64,000 nt of DNA, from assembly GCF_030463535.1 (NCBI RefSeq), contig NC_132881.1:7897026-7961025 (forward strand), given 5' to 3'. A program made the translations under genes and the position numbers. Of the stretch, positions 1 to 13,500 are shown in pieces; position 1 is the first letter of the stretch; each line of letters opens with the position of its first letter. Source of the DNA: Salminus brasiliensis. Lineage: Eukaryota; Chordata; Actinopteri; Characiformes; Bryconidae. The notes below the pieces were generated by a model. It was not told the DNA's origin and ran no database searches. It saw only the letters and a program-made list of their open reading frames with translations.

Positions 1-528
1 AGGAAATATACATGCCCATGTTTTTATTCCAAAAGTGCACAGAAAATGAGCACAACTTGCATCTATGGTTGATGTTGATAGCAAATGAAAAGTCAGTGAC
101 CACATCCTTTAGAACAGCAACTGGTGTTAAATGTTCAAGGCAAAGCTGACCGCTCTTACGGGACAGAGAAACTAAACTTACCTTGGTTTCTGGCCATGAC
201 CTCAAAAACATTAAACAGTAATATCATTAGGAGTTCATTCTAAATCAAACCACCAGAGCATAAAGTGCAATTAGACAATGCTTTTGGTAATACTGTATGG
301 TGTAGTAGCTCACTCATATAAGCAACAGTAAAAATGTTTTAGAACTTGCTGAGGAAAGTCCTAAAGGACATTAATCTGTTATTTATATCAAACCTTTCTT
401 TAAAACCACGCATGTCCAAAATAGCAACCTTCTAAATTTTCAATGGAAGATTTTAATCCACATAATATCATGGCATTCCTATTGGTCCATTACTCATGAA
501 ATTTTGACATAAGAACAACTGAAATAGT

Positions 529-1034
529 TTCAGGCTCCTGCAGATGGCCCTGCACAAATTACTGGGCTATTGGGCTGAGGGGATTCATAGATTGAGAAGA
601 GTAGGTACAGTGCAGTGAAGGTCGCGAAGGTCACAAAGCAGATGTTAATGATTGGCAAAAAGGAGTGATTGCATTTGAGTGTACCAAAGGAATTAGCTGA
701 CTCTGCAGGTGTATGGAAGTGTACGGTCATACAGGTCTACCAGCAGTGGCAAAAATCCCTACAGTCTGCAGAAAGTTCTCGTCATTCATGAGCAGAAGTG
801 AGCAAATACCTCTCGCGTGCCACTGATGGATAGGACCTGGTGGTGAATTGGTGGTGAAAGACCTGCGCTTTGACTTCTAGGAGCAATTCCTGTCTGGAAG
901 CCAAACGATTTTCATTTACAAGCCGTAGAACATGCTCTTCTCAATCACTGAATCCCGCCAGACACCCCGCAAGTATTTATGTGTATTATGAGTATTTATT
1001 TATTTTTGTGCAGTGCCATCTGCAGGAGCCTGAA
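529..1034 (+). mobile_element. Non-autonomous Tc1-like element with inverted ends
   Basis: Terminal inverted repeats CAGGCTCCTGCAGATGGC (531-548) and its complement (1015-1032) are exact over 18 bases and extend to about 30 with mismatches. Inside, near 630-720, codons resemble the start of a Tc1 transposase (DWQKG-like). A related fragment lies at 19187-19400. Confidence 0.65.
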
Positions 1035-1128
1035 GTTACTACTAAATCTGTCTCCGGGGAGCTTTGTTTCATAAATTTGCAATATTACAATCTAGAAGTT
1101 TCCAATGTATATCTTGAGGTAAACCATC

Positions 1129-1149
1129 ACCACACACACACACACACAC
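1129..1149. repeat. (CA)n microsatellite
   Basis: About ten CA units after the text 'aaaccatcac'. Confidence 0.9.
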
Positions 1150-1906
1150 CGCTTTGAGAGTGTTTTTTTATAACTCTCTTTATTTATTTATTTTTTTTAA
1201 ACCTTTGAAAAGCAATAGGATGAATTTCACCATTTCTTTACAGAACAAACACAAAACCTTGAAAGAAAAACAAATATATATATGTTTTGCACAAACGCAC
1301 ACATGAAATATATAAATACATACGAAATCCATAAATAGAAGCATTGGCTGCCTGTGTTCTAAAATCTAACTATAAGTGTGTTGTCTGTGTGACCTAATTT
1401 CTGTGTATAATCATTTATATGCCATTTGACATCAATGAATTTCTGACTATGTATGAATAGAATACTCATATATTCAGACATCCTGAAGTCAGCGAAGGTA
1501 AACTGAATTCTACAGGAAGCGCCCTGGAGTCCCAGTGGTAACTGCACTTCTAAAAAATTAACCACACCTAATCACCTCCTTTCCCTTTTAACTCAGCCCT
1601 GTCTCTCCTAGTCCTAGCTCCGCTATTCTATTTGAGGGTCTGGCCTTCTATCGTAAAGCTATATTATATAATATAATTTATATTAGACTTTACTTTACAA
1701 ATCTGTACCTGTATGCCAGTCTGAAGTCAAAACATGCAGTTGCAGAGAAGGTTGTGTCCATGTAACATCTATGTGCTTTTACTAGACCACAGGCACCCAA
1801 CCGCTGATCATCATCTTCTGTGAAAAATAAACGTATAAATGTATCAGATGCTCTTAGGTGCTTTGAATTTATGACACTTTTGATAATTATTATAAGCTTG
1901 TGGTAT

Positions 1907-4900
1907 TCAGAGCTCTTCGCTCTCCGGAGAGGGTTCTTCTTGAGAGCTGGTAAACATCATGGGGTGGTTGCTGATCATGTGACACGTTGATTTATTATTG
2001 ACAACTTCACCAGTTAGCGCTGCAAAGTGACTTCCAGTAAGTGCTGCTTTCCTAATTGGTAGATGGACCTGTTGATGCCATGGAGCTATAGAGAAAAACA
2101 TCCTAATGAAATCCATGGCATTGCAAATATAGGGTGAATAAGCCTAATGTGGGATTTATTTTTTGCATTTCAGATCTCAGATTTGCTGCAATGTGAAGCA
2201 AATACATTAAATCCTCACAAAGTACCACTCTGAAATGCTCAGGGGGTGTCCTAAACAACCCAAAAGAGAAAATGCAGATTTCACTCTTATTAACAGTAGA
2301 CATATCAGCAACCAAGTTGTCTCAGACAATCTGCAATTGTGGGACAGTTCAGTTAGAAATTAAATTTAAATCAAGTTAAAATGTAATAAACGTAATTAAC
2401 ACTTCTCAGGTCAACAACACTCAAGCCTAAATGTGTAACTGTTACACATACACATAACTTACAGTGTTATACCTAGACTTACAGGTGTGGATCTTACATA
2501 TTACAGTAGACTTTGCATTTTGCATTTGCATTTCACTGCTGACGAGGAAAAAACCTTAAGTCTCCTTTTTTGCTGATTTTTATGATATACATTTACATTT
2601 AAGGCATTTAGCAGACGCTCTTATCCAGAGCGACTTACAATAGTGCTTTGCTATTTACCGAATTATACAGGAAGCACATGACGATATAATGTCAACCTGG
2701 CAATTGTTCTTCGCATTAGGTCAAAATGTCCTGACAAACTGACCAACAAAAATGCTCCCACATGACTTTGGATAAATCGTACTAATCTTACTAATTTTAT
2801 GTTTATTTTTATATGTGTAACAGCGATGCTTTATTGGAAAGACATGAAGTTGCCCTTTGCTAGTCCAGAACATGCTTTGAGATGAAACGGGGTGGAGGTG
2901 GCTGCTAAGTTTACTTGCCACAGTTGAACTAAGAAGTTGGACCTTGAGGATCAGGTGGAGCTGTTCAGGGTGTGGTCCTTCTCTCAAATTTAAATAATGA
3001 CATTATGCAGCTATGCCATCTGCTGTGAATTACAAAGTTAAATTGTTTTAAAATCCTCATAACAGTTTACCAGGGATGTTGTCGCCTCCAAGTATTGAAT
3101 ATACTTCATGCTAGACCTTAAAGTTCTAAAATACTGTAAATAATTTAAGGTATAACTTCACTTGGATGGTCCATTATAGATGCATTGTAGATGTTTACCT
3201 GATATTTAACTAACACTGAACTTAGTGTCTCTTAAAAGCAACTGACCTCCAAGTCTATTGAATGTAACCTTGCACCTAACACTAATCGTAACCTTAACTT
3301 TAAAATCCAACACACACCTAACCATAAAAAGGGTGCAGGGCTCAGAATTCAGTTGCATTTAATAGACATTCAGTTGATTGTCGGGTAAACATCTACAAGG
3401 CATCTACAATGGACCATTCAGGTAAAGTGATACCTAATGTAAATAACAGTTGTTAGCACAGTTCATACCCTACCACATAGTTTGCTACAGTGACTACAGT
3501 AGTCTTTGAACTGTCCCAATTCAGGAAACTCATGTTGTCCAACGCTGCTTCCTGTTAAAAGAATGCTCCACCCTAATCCAACATTGGACATTTGAGAAAA
3601 CATTTGATTTTGATCTCATGCCCGCACAGCTTGTATTTTACTGATTTTCAATAGTGGCAATAGTGACCCAATAGTGGTTAGGTGTCCCACATTAGGGCAA
3701 TTCACCCTACTACATATTATACTATAATAAAACACACATACAGAATTCTGTAGAAAGTTCAGTACAACTGTATTAATTATTGTCAAGTTAAACTACATAG
3801 TGTCTGAACCTACAAAGATAAAGAAGGTTTACTCACCATAAATGTCTAGTCTGGCTGTACATGAAATGATACCACTATCATTTTTTGCAGACACTGTATA
3901 CCAGCCAGCATCCTCTTTCCTGGTTGGCTGAATGAAGAGACAACCATATCCTGTGGTGTCTTGGTGCAAACTAGATTTAAAGGATTACAAGCAACTATGA
4001 GTTTTTGTATATAAAGTAAAATAAAATTCTTAAAGAAGATTTAAAGAAAGAAATATCTAGTTAGGAAACATTTCCCTCATATTTACATTTCTGGGCAAAA
4101 TGGGTATACACAGTGTTGTTCTCTAAGTTATAGAGATTTATTTTTATTTTTTGCAGGTTTTAGAGGACTTGCCTGAATCTATCCATGGTGTCAGAGAGGG
4201 TCTCATTATCTTTCTTCCAGAAAAACACAGGTGGGGGCATGCCTACTACCCGGCATTCTAGACGGACTGGTGTACCCTCTGTGATGCCTGTATTCTGCAA
4301 CTTTTCCACAAAGTATGGTGCTTGTTTTATCTCTTTCTCTGAAAATTAAAAAACAGAAGTGTTTATGTAAAGCATGTGGTATCATTAAGTTTATGACTAT
4401 AGCCAGGTGACATATTGAAGGAAACAAAATTAATAAGACTAGAAACAACCAGCACAGGTGCTCATATTAAGCAGTTAACATTTTACCAAGTGATGCATTG
4501 AAAAATTGTATGCAAATTTTAATAGGAGTGGCATCTGTGATTAGATTATGGGAATGAAATAAGTAAATAGGGTTGAAGGTTGTGGCTGAAAGAGCAAATT
4601 CAGTAAGTATGATGCTCATACATCCACCCCCATGCGCTACAGTTAATGTGAATGTGAAAGAAAAATTATGTGTGTAAACAATGCTACACAATGGAACAGT
4701 GCGCCACCACTCTATATCACATCATCTCGATTTTTCATCATCATATTAAAGCATAGATTGTGCAAAAGGCCTAGAGCAAAGAGGGGAGGGAGGCGTGAAG
4801 AGCTAATGGCATGACTATGAGCTGCTGGTTGGAGGATCCAGGGAGGCCGACAGCCAGGGCCTGAAATGAAGTGGATGGAGAGAATGGATGAAACGGGGTG

Positions 4901-7826
4901 GGCCGGTGAAGAAAGAGGTTGGGATAACAGGGTGGAGTTTAGAATGAAAGGGGGTGTTACTTTAATGTGAGAAAACAGAATTTTGATATTAATATTTTAT
5001 AACAGAAGTGACACACTTTCAATAAAAATGATGCTGCTTATTATTACTAAACAATATCTTTTGGTATGATCTTTTTAAACTGGCTTAAGAGTGCAATTAC
5101 TGTTCAGAGAATTTTAAATTGATGCACACACACCTTCCTATGGTAGATTTATTTTCATGGGTCTAAAGATTATTGGATTATTGTGCATTTGTGGATATAC
5201 ACAAATTGAGGTGATTTCAGTCTTACCAACAACACTGAGTATGAGGCAGATTGAACTCTGTCCGGCTTTGTTGGAGGCAATACATGTGTATGTTCCAGCA
5301 TCATCTTTTGTGAGAGGATCAATAACTAGAGAGTGGATCCCATTTTCTCTCACCAGCATCCGATGAGTCAAATCTTGACGTATTGGTTTTCCATTCAACA
5401 GCCACATAATTTCTGGATGGGGCAGACCGCTTACCTGATTTGAAGAAAGAAGTTCTGTAAGAACTCCAAATGAATCTGAAAATTGCACTTTTGCATATGT
5501 TCATATTTTAAATGTGTAAAGTACCTTGCAATCTAACCTACAAAGCCTGCCCTCATGAGACACCATGTCACCAGGAGCTTGCAAGAAGTGGGGGCGAAAA
5601 AATCTTTCCTCACAAGGCTCTCCCTCCTCTACCTGCTTGACACGGGTTCGTACCCTGCGGTAAATGAGAAAAATGTTACATTTTAATAGTTTATTATTAC
5701 ATAGATCAGCCTAAACTGTTGCATTAATAGCTGCCATGCTGTTGAAGCCACATATCACCAATTACCCAACCCATACATATTCTCCCCCTTTTACATGCAA
5801 TGCTCCCAACACTGGGAGGGTGAAGACCAACACACACCTCCTCTGGCACGTGTGCAACCTGCCATCGCCTCTTTTTCAAACTGTTGCCGATGCAACATAA
5901 CCAGGCAACCAACGCACTCAAAAAAAAGCATTGTGTACCCAGCTCCGAGGCATTGGCCAGCAGACGCCAGTGTACTATGTACACTCATTGGACAAAAGTA
6001 TTAAGAGTCCTGCTCATTTATTGTTTCTTCCAAAATCAAGGGTATTAAAAAAGAGTTTCTATTTAATGCCCCCTGACCGTCAGAGGGTGGAATAGCCTGT
6101 AGATCTACTTCCCCTGCTTGTTGTGGGGATTAAGAATTTTATACCAACCACTCTTACAGTTTTGTTTGAGCATGTTGTGCAGCTCACTTTAAGCTGTGGA
6201 TTTGACCTTGTGACATCTCTAGACTAGGAGCCTTCATCAAAGTGTGTAGCTGGTAATCTTGCCTCTCCCTTACAATACTTTGATAGATCAGGCTGGGCGT
6301 TGCCACTCTAGCCCACACCTGGCATTAGGTATTGTTCCAAAAGGCTCATGTTTATCTGTTTCTATCATGTGTGTCTGTTTATCCTATTCAGTATATCTGG
6401 CCTACATTATTGGAAGTAAATAAAAGCTAGTTAGAACATCTTTGTGTAACTTACCTCTGAGAATGAATCATGGGCCTGTTTCGCATTAGACCTGACTGCA
6501 CGATCAAATGACCTGAACAACTCATTCTTCCCTAAAAAATATTTATAGACAGATTAGACTTCACGGTAGCTGGTAATGTTGGGATCCAAATTGTTAAAGG
6601 GTCTGTTGTTACCTGAGGATTTGCTGCCATTACAGTATAATTGCCATCATCATCATTAGTAACAGCTTCTATGTATAAAGAACATGTCCCATCACCTTCT
6701 CTTATTCTATTGTAGTGGCTGTTTTTCTTCAAGATCTGTTTTCCATCCTTAAACCAGTATACCTGAAAAGAAAGTACAAAAGCACCCTTTTTACTTGCTA
6801 ACATTTAGACTTTTACCAATGTAAAACAAAGAAGTATACATGATAAAAGAGGGTAATCTATACAGTAGCAGTTAAAAGTACTCCTCCATTGCAAATTAGA
6901 TTTATTATTTTTATTATTTATTATTTTTCTTTTTAATTAATTCTGCTTCATTACAAGCATCTTGAGTATTTAGTAAAGCACCGTTTTGCTGTTATGACCT
7001 GCTGCAAAGATGATGCATTGCCATGCACCAGCTTCTGGCAGCATTCCTGAGGAATCCTACTCAAGGAGTCCAAATCCCACCAAAGATTTTCTATAGGGTT
7101 CAAGTCAGGTGACTATGAGGACTATGAGGACCACTCCAAAATCTTCCAGAAACCAAGCCTTTGTGGACTTTGATGTATACATGGGATCATTGGCCTGGTG
7201 TTGAATTTGTTATATTAGTTGTGTTGAGCTATTTAAATTGTTCTTGTTTTTTTGGTTTATTTGTAAACAGCTGAAAGTTGGTACATTTTGCTAATCAAAC
7301 TATCTTGCAATGAGGGTTTAACCATTTTGATTGCAGCTGCATAACACAGTATGATAGATTACTAATTCTTAGTGCATTGAATACATTAGGAACAAAACAA
7401 TCCAATTTTGCACTCAATTATTTTAGAGGAAAATAAATTCAGAAAAACAAATACCAGTCTCATGACCTACAGTTAATGACAGAGCAAAATCACAATCAGT
7501 ATTTGTATGTCCATTATGGTAATATTTTAAAATATAGCCAGGCACAAGTTTGGCAATGCCCATTTGATGTCTGTTATACACTGTAAAAGTTGAGAACTGC
7601 CTACCTTAGGTATGGGAATTCCAACCACTTTACAAGTAAATGTGACAGGAATTCCTTCTATAGCCCTGAAGTTTTTCAGCTTCTTCTCAAACAGGGGAGC
7701 GATACACTTCCCTGTAGGAATTTCATCATGCTGAATCTCGTCGTCTGATTCTTCAACTGGTGTTCTCTCCAGCCGGAATTCAATCTCACTCATCAGCCTT
7801 TGTTCAAAGTTAGAGACCTTGTATTC
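1907..7826 (-). CDS. mypn: MYPN C-terminal exons: Ig3, Ig4, Ig5 and tail
   Basis: Eight exons. 7826-7605 carries the highly conserved EYKVSNFEQRLMSEIEFRLE and the start of Ig3; 6762-6613 completes Ig3 (VYWFKDGKQILKK, DDDGNYTVMAANPQ). 6531-6455 is an inter-domain linker (GRMSCSGHLIVQS). 5654-5525 and 5434-5227 form Ig4 (EERFFRPHFLQAPGDM, VSGLPHPEIMWLLNG, KDDAGTYTCIASNKAGQ). 4338-4173 and 3970-3837 form Ig5 (CRVVGMPPPVFFWKKDN, DAGWYTVSAKNDSGIISC). 2085-1907 is a 59-residue tail starting APWHQQ and ending SPESEEL, like the human SVVESDEL end. In the family the last three Ig domains bind alpha-actinin. Confidence 0.95.
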
Positions 7827-10531
7827 CTAGAATATATAACATATTAACAAAACATGCTTAGATTCACAATTAAAAGTTTCAGAATGGAAAAAGTAAATAC
7901 TTTCATTTTCAGTGACTTTTTTTAATTACAAAAATGGACATAACATTTCTTTAAAAAATTGTACTGGTAAATAACCTAAGCGGGGTCTGTATTTACAATT
8001 CCAAGAGTCATACACAGAAATACTTCTCACTTCTCACTGATACTGATGGATGACGATTTCTGTAGAGCTATAATATAACTAATACAGTATGAGCTTATTT
8101 GCTACACTATACAAAACACATTTACCCAAAAATACATGTTTTGTTACTACCTCACATCTTAGAGATCCAGTATACAACAAAGTTGTAAAGTGATTTTAGC
8201 TATTAAGTGTTAAATGATGTAATTTGTAAACAGAATCTTTATTATTATGACTTTCAGAGAGTACACATGCAAATAAGAGTTTAGCAGCACGGTATCTTTT
8301 AGTACACCTTGCATCATTTTTGTGGCTGTATTATTTTAATAACAAAATGTACTTAAAACTGTAATTATTATTATATAGTTAAACATGCATTAAAACTACA
8401 AGCATTAAGGAATTAAGCATATATTGAGTCTTGTTTTGCTCCTTTTTAGCTCCTCCTCAATTTTATAATATAAATATTATATAAGATAAAATAAGTATAA
8501 AATAAGATCATACCTATATGACATGCATGCATTAGGCAACAGGTTCATACAAGTACATCATGGTTCTTCACTAAAAGCTAAAGGTCTTCTAGTATAAAAT
8601 AAATCTAGTACCTGTACAGCCATAAATCACATAAAGCACAGAACTGTTGTCTCGAAGACAGAAGTGCTGTCCCAAGACATGACTTGTGGTCTCTTCTATT
8701 TCTCATTTCATTCCCTAGGCAAGTTAGTTAAGGAATGAAAGGCCTCTGGCACTTTTAACCAAACTGATTAGCCGAGAAAACCCCCCAGAAACAATGGTCA
8801 GTGACATCACCAGCAACGTCCAATGATATCATATAGCTTCCCTTCTGCAGACAGTGCCACAGACAAACCCACGGTCTTGCCTCTTATTACTCATCTGCCA
8901 AAGTAAATACAGTTTTTCATTTTAGGATATATATGTACCTCAAGCCTCACTGGGATTCACACTCTTCAAATGGGTTGTATAGTACAGACATATGAAAATT
9001 CTCTATGCTTCCGCAACCTGGGTTGGGATATGAAGAGGGGGCACAGAATGTTGTCATATTTGGCCTCCAAATGAGGAAGAAGCTAGCGAGCATGACAAAG
9101 TTTGCTGAAGAGAACATAGAGACAGAAAACTTACTGTCTGGTGATGCCAGGGCAAAAGGAAAAATGAGAAGGAGAAGTGTTAATGAGTCACTGTGTGGAA
9201 GATGAGGGAATGTTGACGAGGCTGGGTCAAATCACACTGTGGGACACAGTTTTTTGTAAAGGGATGGCCATCGAACACACAAGTTACCATGTTTAAAACT
9301 TGTGTTTCTTTACAGCCTTGAGGGAAGAGCTTAGCCAGATGCTGGCAATGGACATCACTGAAGTGCCTTCACCTCTAGTGATGTGCTGAGACCTGATGGT
9401 CTAGGGGTCCAAGAAAGATGACAGTCTACGGTTCTGTGTGGACTTAGACGAATAGGCCTGATGGAAGGTAAAATTGCTGACAAACACAGACTCATGTGAG
9501 GTTTATCACCTGAGACACCTGGGGGAGGTTTTTTCAGCACATTTAAACAGCCCATTCAGTTTGTACAGACGTCCCTGTAGATACTGAGTAATAGGCATAA
9601 GTGTGTAACAAGCCTTAGAGTGTTAACAACATTGCATTAACTGTTTAGAAATTACAACATGTTCTTTACACAGCCCCCCCCCCCCCCATTTCCACAGATT
9701 CAAAAGTAAAATGATAAATATATATATATATATATATTCAAACCTTGAAGCAAATGAATTAAAACCAACAGGTTTTAAAAGGTTTTAAAGGTTTTAAAAT
9801 TCAAGCAAAAGTTTTCTAATCCTGCCAGGAAAAATGTAGCCTTTGGGATCCAACTACACCTACGCTTGAGCTGCACATGTACATGCTTTTTTGTAAAGCT
9901 TGAACTCACTGGTTGAGCGCATAAAACAAGTCAATCACATTCACCTCCCTCTTTAACCCATCCATGCAGTGAACACACGCATACACACTAGTGAGCGAAC
10001 ATGAACAGTGAGAGAGTAAACACACATGCCCCGCACCCAGTTGCCTTTATTAGGGGTTGCAGTGTTGAAGGACATTAGTTAAAGCTTCTCTTGCACTGTG
10101 AGCTGGTTGCCCCAAAAGCATCTCAGCACAACAATCTTCCTGAACTGGTTGAGTGAGCATCACACTAAACACTGCTCATAATAATGATTTATTTTTGGGA
10201 AACCAAAACAACCGTACCCTGATTAGATAGAGTAGACGGAGTGAACAAATGGACAAAGTTAGCATGGGAAATGTTTCGGAGATACACAAATAATTGTGAC
10301 GACCACATATCACATTTAACTGCACATGGACTGTTCCACAAATGAATGCAACCCCAAAAAAAGAATATTGTGAATGTTCATTCGTTATTAGAATTTCATT
10401 TTAAAAGTGAAAAAACTGTATTATTTGAATGTCATGACAAGTCAAGACTTTTTTTTGGTTTTACTTTTGATCAGTCTGTTCTATAGCTCATAAAATCAGA
10501 AATTAGTAAATCAGTAATCTCAAATTAGTAC

Positions 10532-10568
<37 letters not shown>

Positions 10569-13500
10569 CCAAATAATGAAATGTCTCTGTACATGTAATG
10601 GATTTAAAATACCTTTTTGAATGCAATTATGAATTGAAAATATTTTTTTCAAGAAATAAATGTATTTTTTTAAATGCACTAGCAATTGAGGTCAATATTT
10701 ATGGACCAATTAAAGACTTATCACAAAAAATGTTTCTTATTTTATTTATACTTATACTTCCATGTACTATTTATCTTTAAATAATAAAACAATATTTCTC
10801 TTATATCAGAATATCAAAATGAGTTAGAATGCATGTCCCATTTTTATGTCTGCCTATTCTAAATATTTCTAAAAAAAAAAAAAAAGAGTCCCTGTATTTC
10901 CAACACATGTGACATGATTCCAGTTGTCTACATTCTAAAATCATTAGAATGTAGAATCATTTATAATTTAATTTAAGACAAATTAACACTTACATTTGCA
11001 ACCAACAAATCTAATTTCATGACAGTTAAACTTAATGACTTATGGTCACCCTCATCTGATTAAGGAACAAACAGTAATATTATGTATTTTGTGCAGTTTG
11101 AAACTTAAGAGATTAAAATGTAAGATATATATGAAAATATATATTTGGTGCACAAACATAACAATAACAATTATTATGTTTTTTTTTTGTTCTTACTTCT
11201 GATACAGCTATGAACTTTGATAGTCCATGCAAATTCGATTAGCCGAAAAAAAGCTGAAGCACTATATTAGTTTAACAGATTGTTTAAAGTAGAAAGGCTG
11301 GTGTTTTATTGAAAGTAGTTGTTCAATGGATCTACTCAGCATAGCAGTACTTGCAATAGAGAAAATCCTCTGTACCTCATCATAGTTAATGATAGTTGCA
11401 GTTGGAATGTTTGGTCCAGGTGGTCTGCTTGCTTCCCACCCATAAGACAGCTTCTATGAGGGATAGGGATGGATGGTGATGAACATAAACACACAACCTC
11501 CACACAGCAGCACACAGTTGTGATTGTTATTGGGACAAACACATTAATGAATGATGTAGACATGTGAAACACCAGACCCAAGGGGACTGCAAGGGAACAT
11601 TTACTTAGTACAGAGTACAGAGAGCAAATATACCAAAGCAACACAGCGCAGAATGTGTTCCAGCTAACTGAGGAGCCAACACATTTAGAGGATAAAGTCT
11701 CACATCTGAGAGCACAAAGTCCAGTGAATGGTCTTTAGGAGAATCATAACAGTCGATGCTGAGCGTGTTCTGGTCGTCTCTGATCCTTTGACAGTCTTCA
11801 GGCACATTTAGTAGACTGATTCATCCAGATTATTTAGAAAGACTCAAGCAGATCTCTTATCCTGCAGCTATCCCTAGCCATTTCTTATACCACTCAGTAT
11901 GTGATATCACCAATCAGTGAGCTCTCACAGCACCCACACCCTGTGACCCTTTTAAATATTATACAAATAATCGCTTTGCAGTGGCTGGACGACTATTTGA
12001 TCATTTTATATGAAAGCACCTCGCAATGTAATAGATACACCTTCATGCTGTAAGACACAGTGTCTTTTTCATTCAACCCTTTCTCTTCTGGCACAATAGG
12101 TAAAGCCCTCAACACTATCAACACTAAAATAAAGTACTGTGCTGTGTACAATCCCAAATGAGTCTTTCTTATCTTTCACTGCTGTTCAAATACTAGTGTT
12201 GAACACATTTGTTAACATGTGTGATAATGCAGTATGATCTGATGGTGACTAGGTGTAGGTGTCGTAGATGGTGTAGGTGTAGCTGTAAATCAACTATAAA
12301 GCTGTGTACTGAGACACAATACTGGGGCCCCCAAGTCCCCAAGGGGTTAAGCAGCCTGCAGAACAGACTGTGAACTTAGAGCTCCGGCACAGACGAATTA
12401 AACAACAACTCTAAATCTCCACCTCACTTTCGTCTCTGCACGAAAGTACAAGTATACAACACTAGATATATGTTTTGTTTATTTTGTACATTGATTTATA
12501 GAAATAAACTTTCAGACAATGCATGTTTAAAGTTTAAGGTGTTAAGTTGAGCTGAACAGTTGGGTGTATTATTGCCAGGGTAAGTGGTTTGCACCTGCTT
12601 TCACCTTCACTTTTAACTGAATCTCAATGCTGCTGAGACACGTTGCAAACGTTCAAATCATTTAAAAACATGCATTTTTATCTATCATATAATTTATAAG
12701 AATTCCAGATCTCTGATCTCTGGACTTGTAATTCCACTCCACAAAGGTGGTGATGCATCTTGAAACGTTTACACTATATATTGGAATCATAAGTAAGTCA
12801 ACTTAGCTAACTCTGGCATCAAGGAATCATGTTTTTGCACATGGTACCTGTCAAACCAACAAAAAACAACAACAACAACAACAACAACAAAAAACAATAA
12901 ACATGATGGAGACCTAAACTCATGTATTACATTCAGAAACATTAGAAAAGGACCAGGCATCAGGATGAGAATAACTTGATTCAGTGTATTTAGATCACTA
13001 GGCCGATTTTTTACTTGGCTTCTTTTACTCATAATGCTCTAGATCTTCATTAAATCAAGGCTACATGACATTAGAAGACTGACCTTGACTTACAATTAAA
13101 AGATACAATGTTTTACGTTTGACTCACTCTTATAATAATACAATACAATAATTACGTTTTTTCCTTTTTACTGACCTCTACTGTCAGCCAACCTCATATC
13201 AATAAACATCAACTGATTTACAGTTCATAATTTAAACTAATTTGACTATTTTCTGACCCAGTATGATACTACAGTAAAATGCCATTAACTACGATCCTCC
13301 ATATATGAACTTTTATTACAGTAAAGAAGCCTTAACCATTTATAGTAAGCCAGAGCACTGTGATTCAGCATTCTAAAACTATTACCAACACAGTGATGTT
13401 GGCACTTGTCTTTACTATGACCATAAAAAGATGATCTATGATCCATGACGCTATCCTTAGTGATTTCCTCATTGATTTTAAAACAGAAACTAAAGGGAAC

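Larger units (their letters stand above)
1..1906 (-). other. MYPN 3' UTR and downstream flank
   Basis: No coding exon seen. It holds a Tc1-like fragment at 529-1034, a (CA)n run at 1129-1149 and several minus-strand AATAAA possibilities near 1172-1190 and 990-1005, any of which could end the MYPN transcript. The true 3' end cannot be fixed from sequence alone. Confidence 0.5.

Noticed and set aside
4206-4448. 80-codon minus ORF starting MFLVLLIL
   Set aside because: Wrong frame of the MYPN Ig5 exon; the correct frame gives KEIKQAPYFVEKLQN.
8640-8930. Possible internal MYPN promoter with a CATTCC word
   Set aside because: A single short motif with no supporting splice or start signals.
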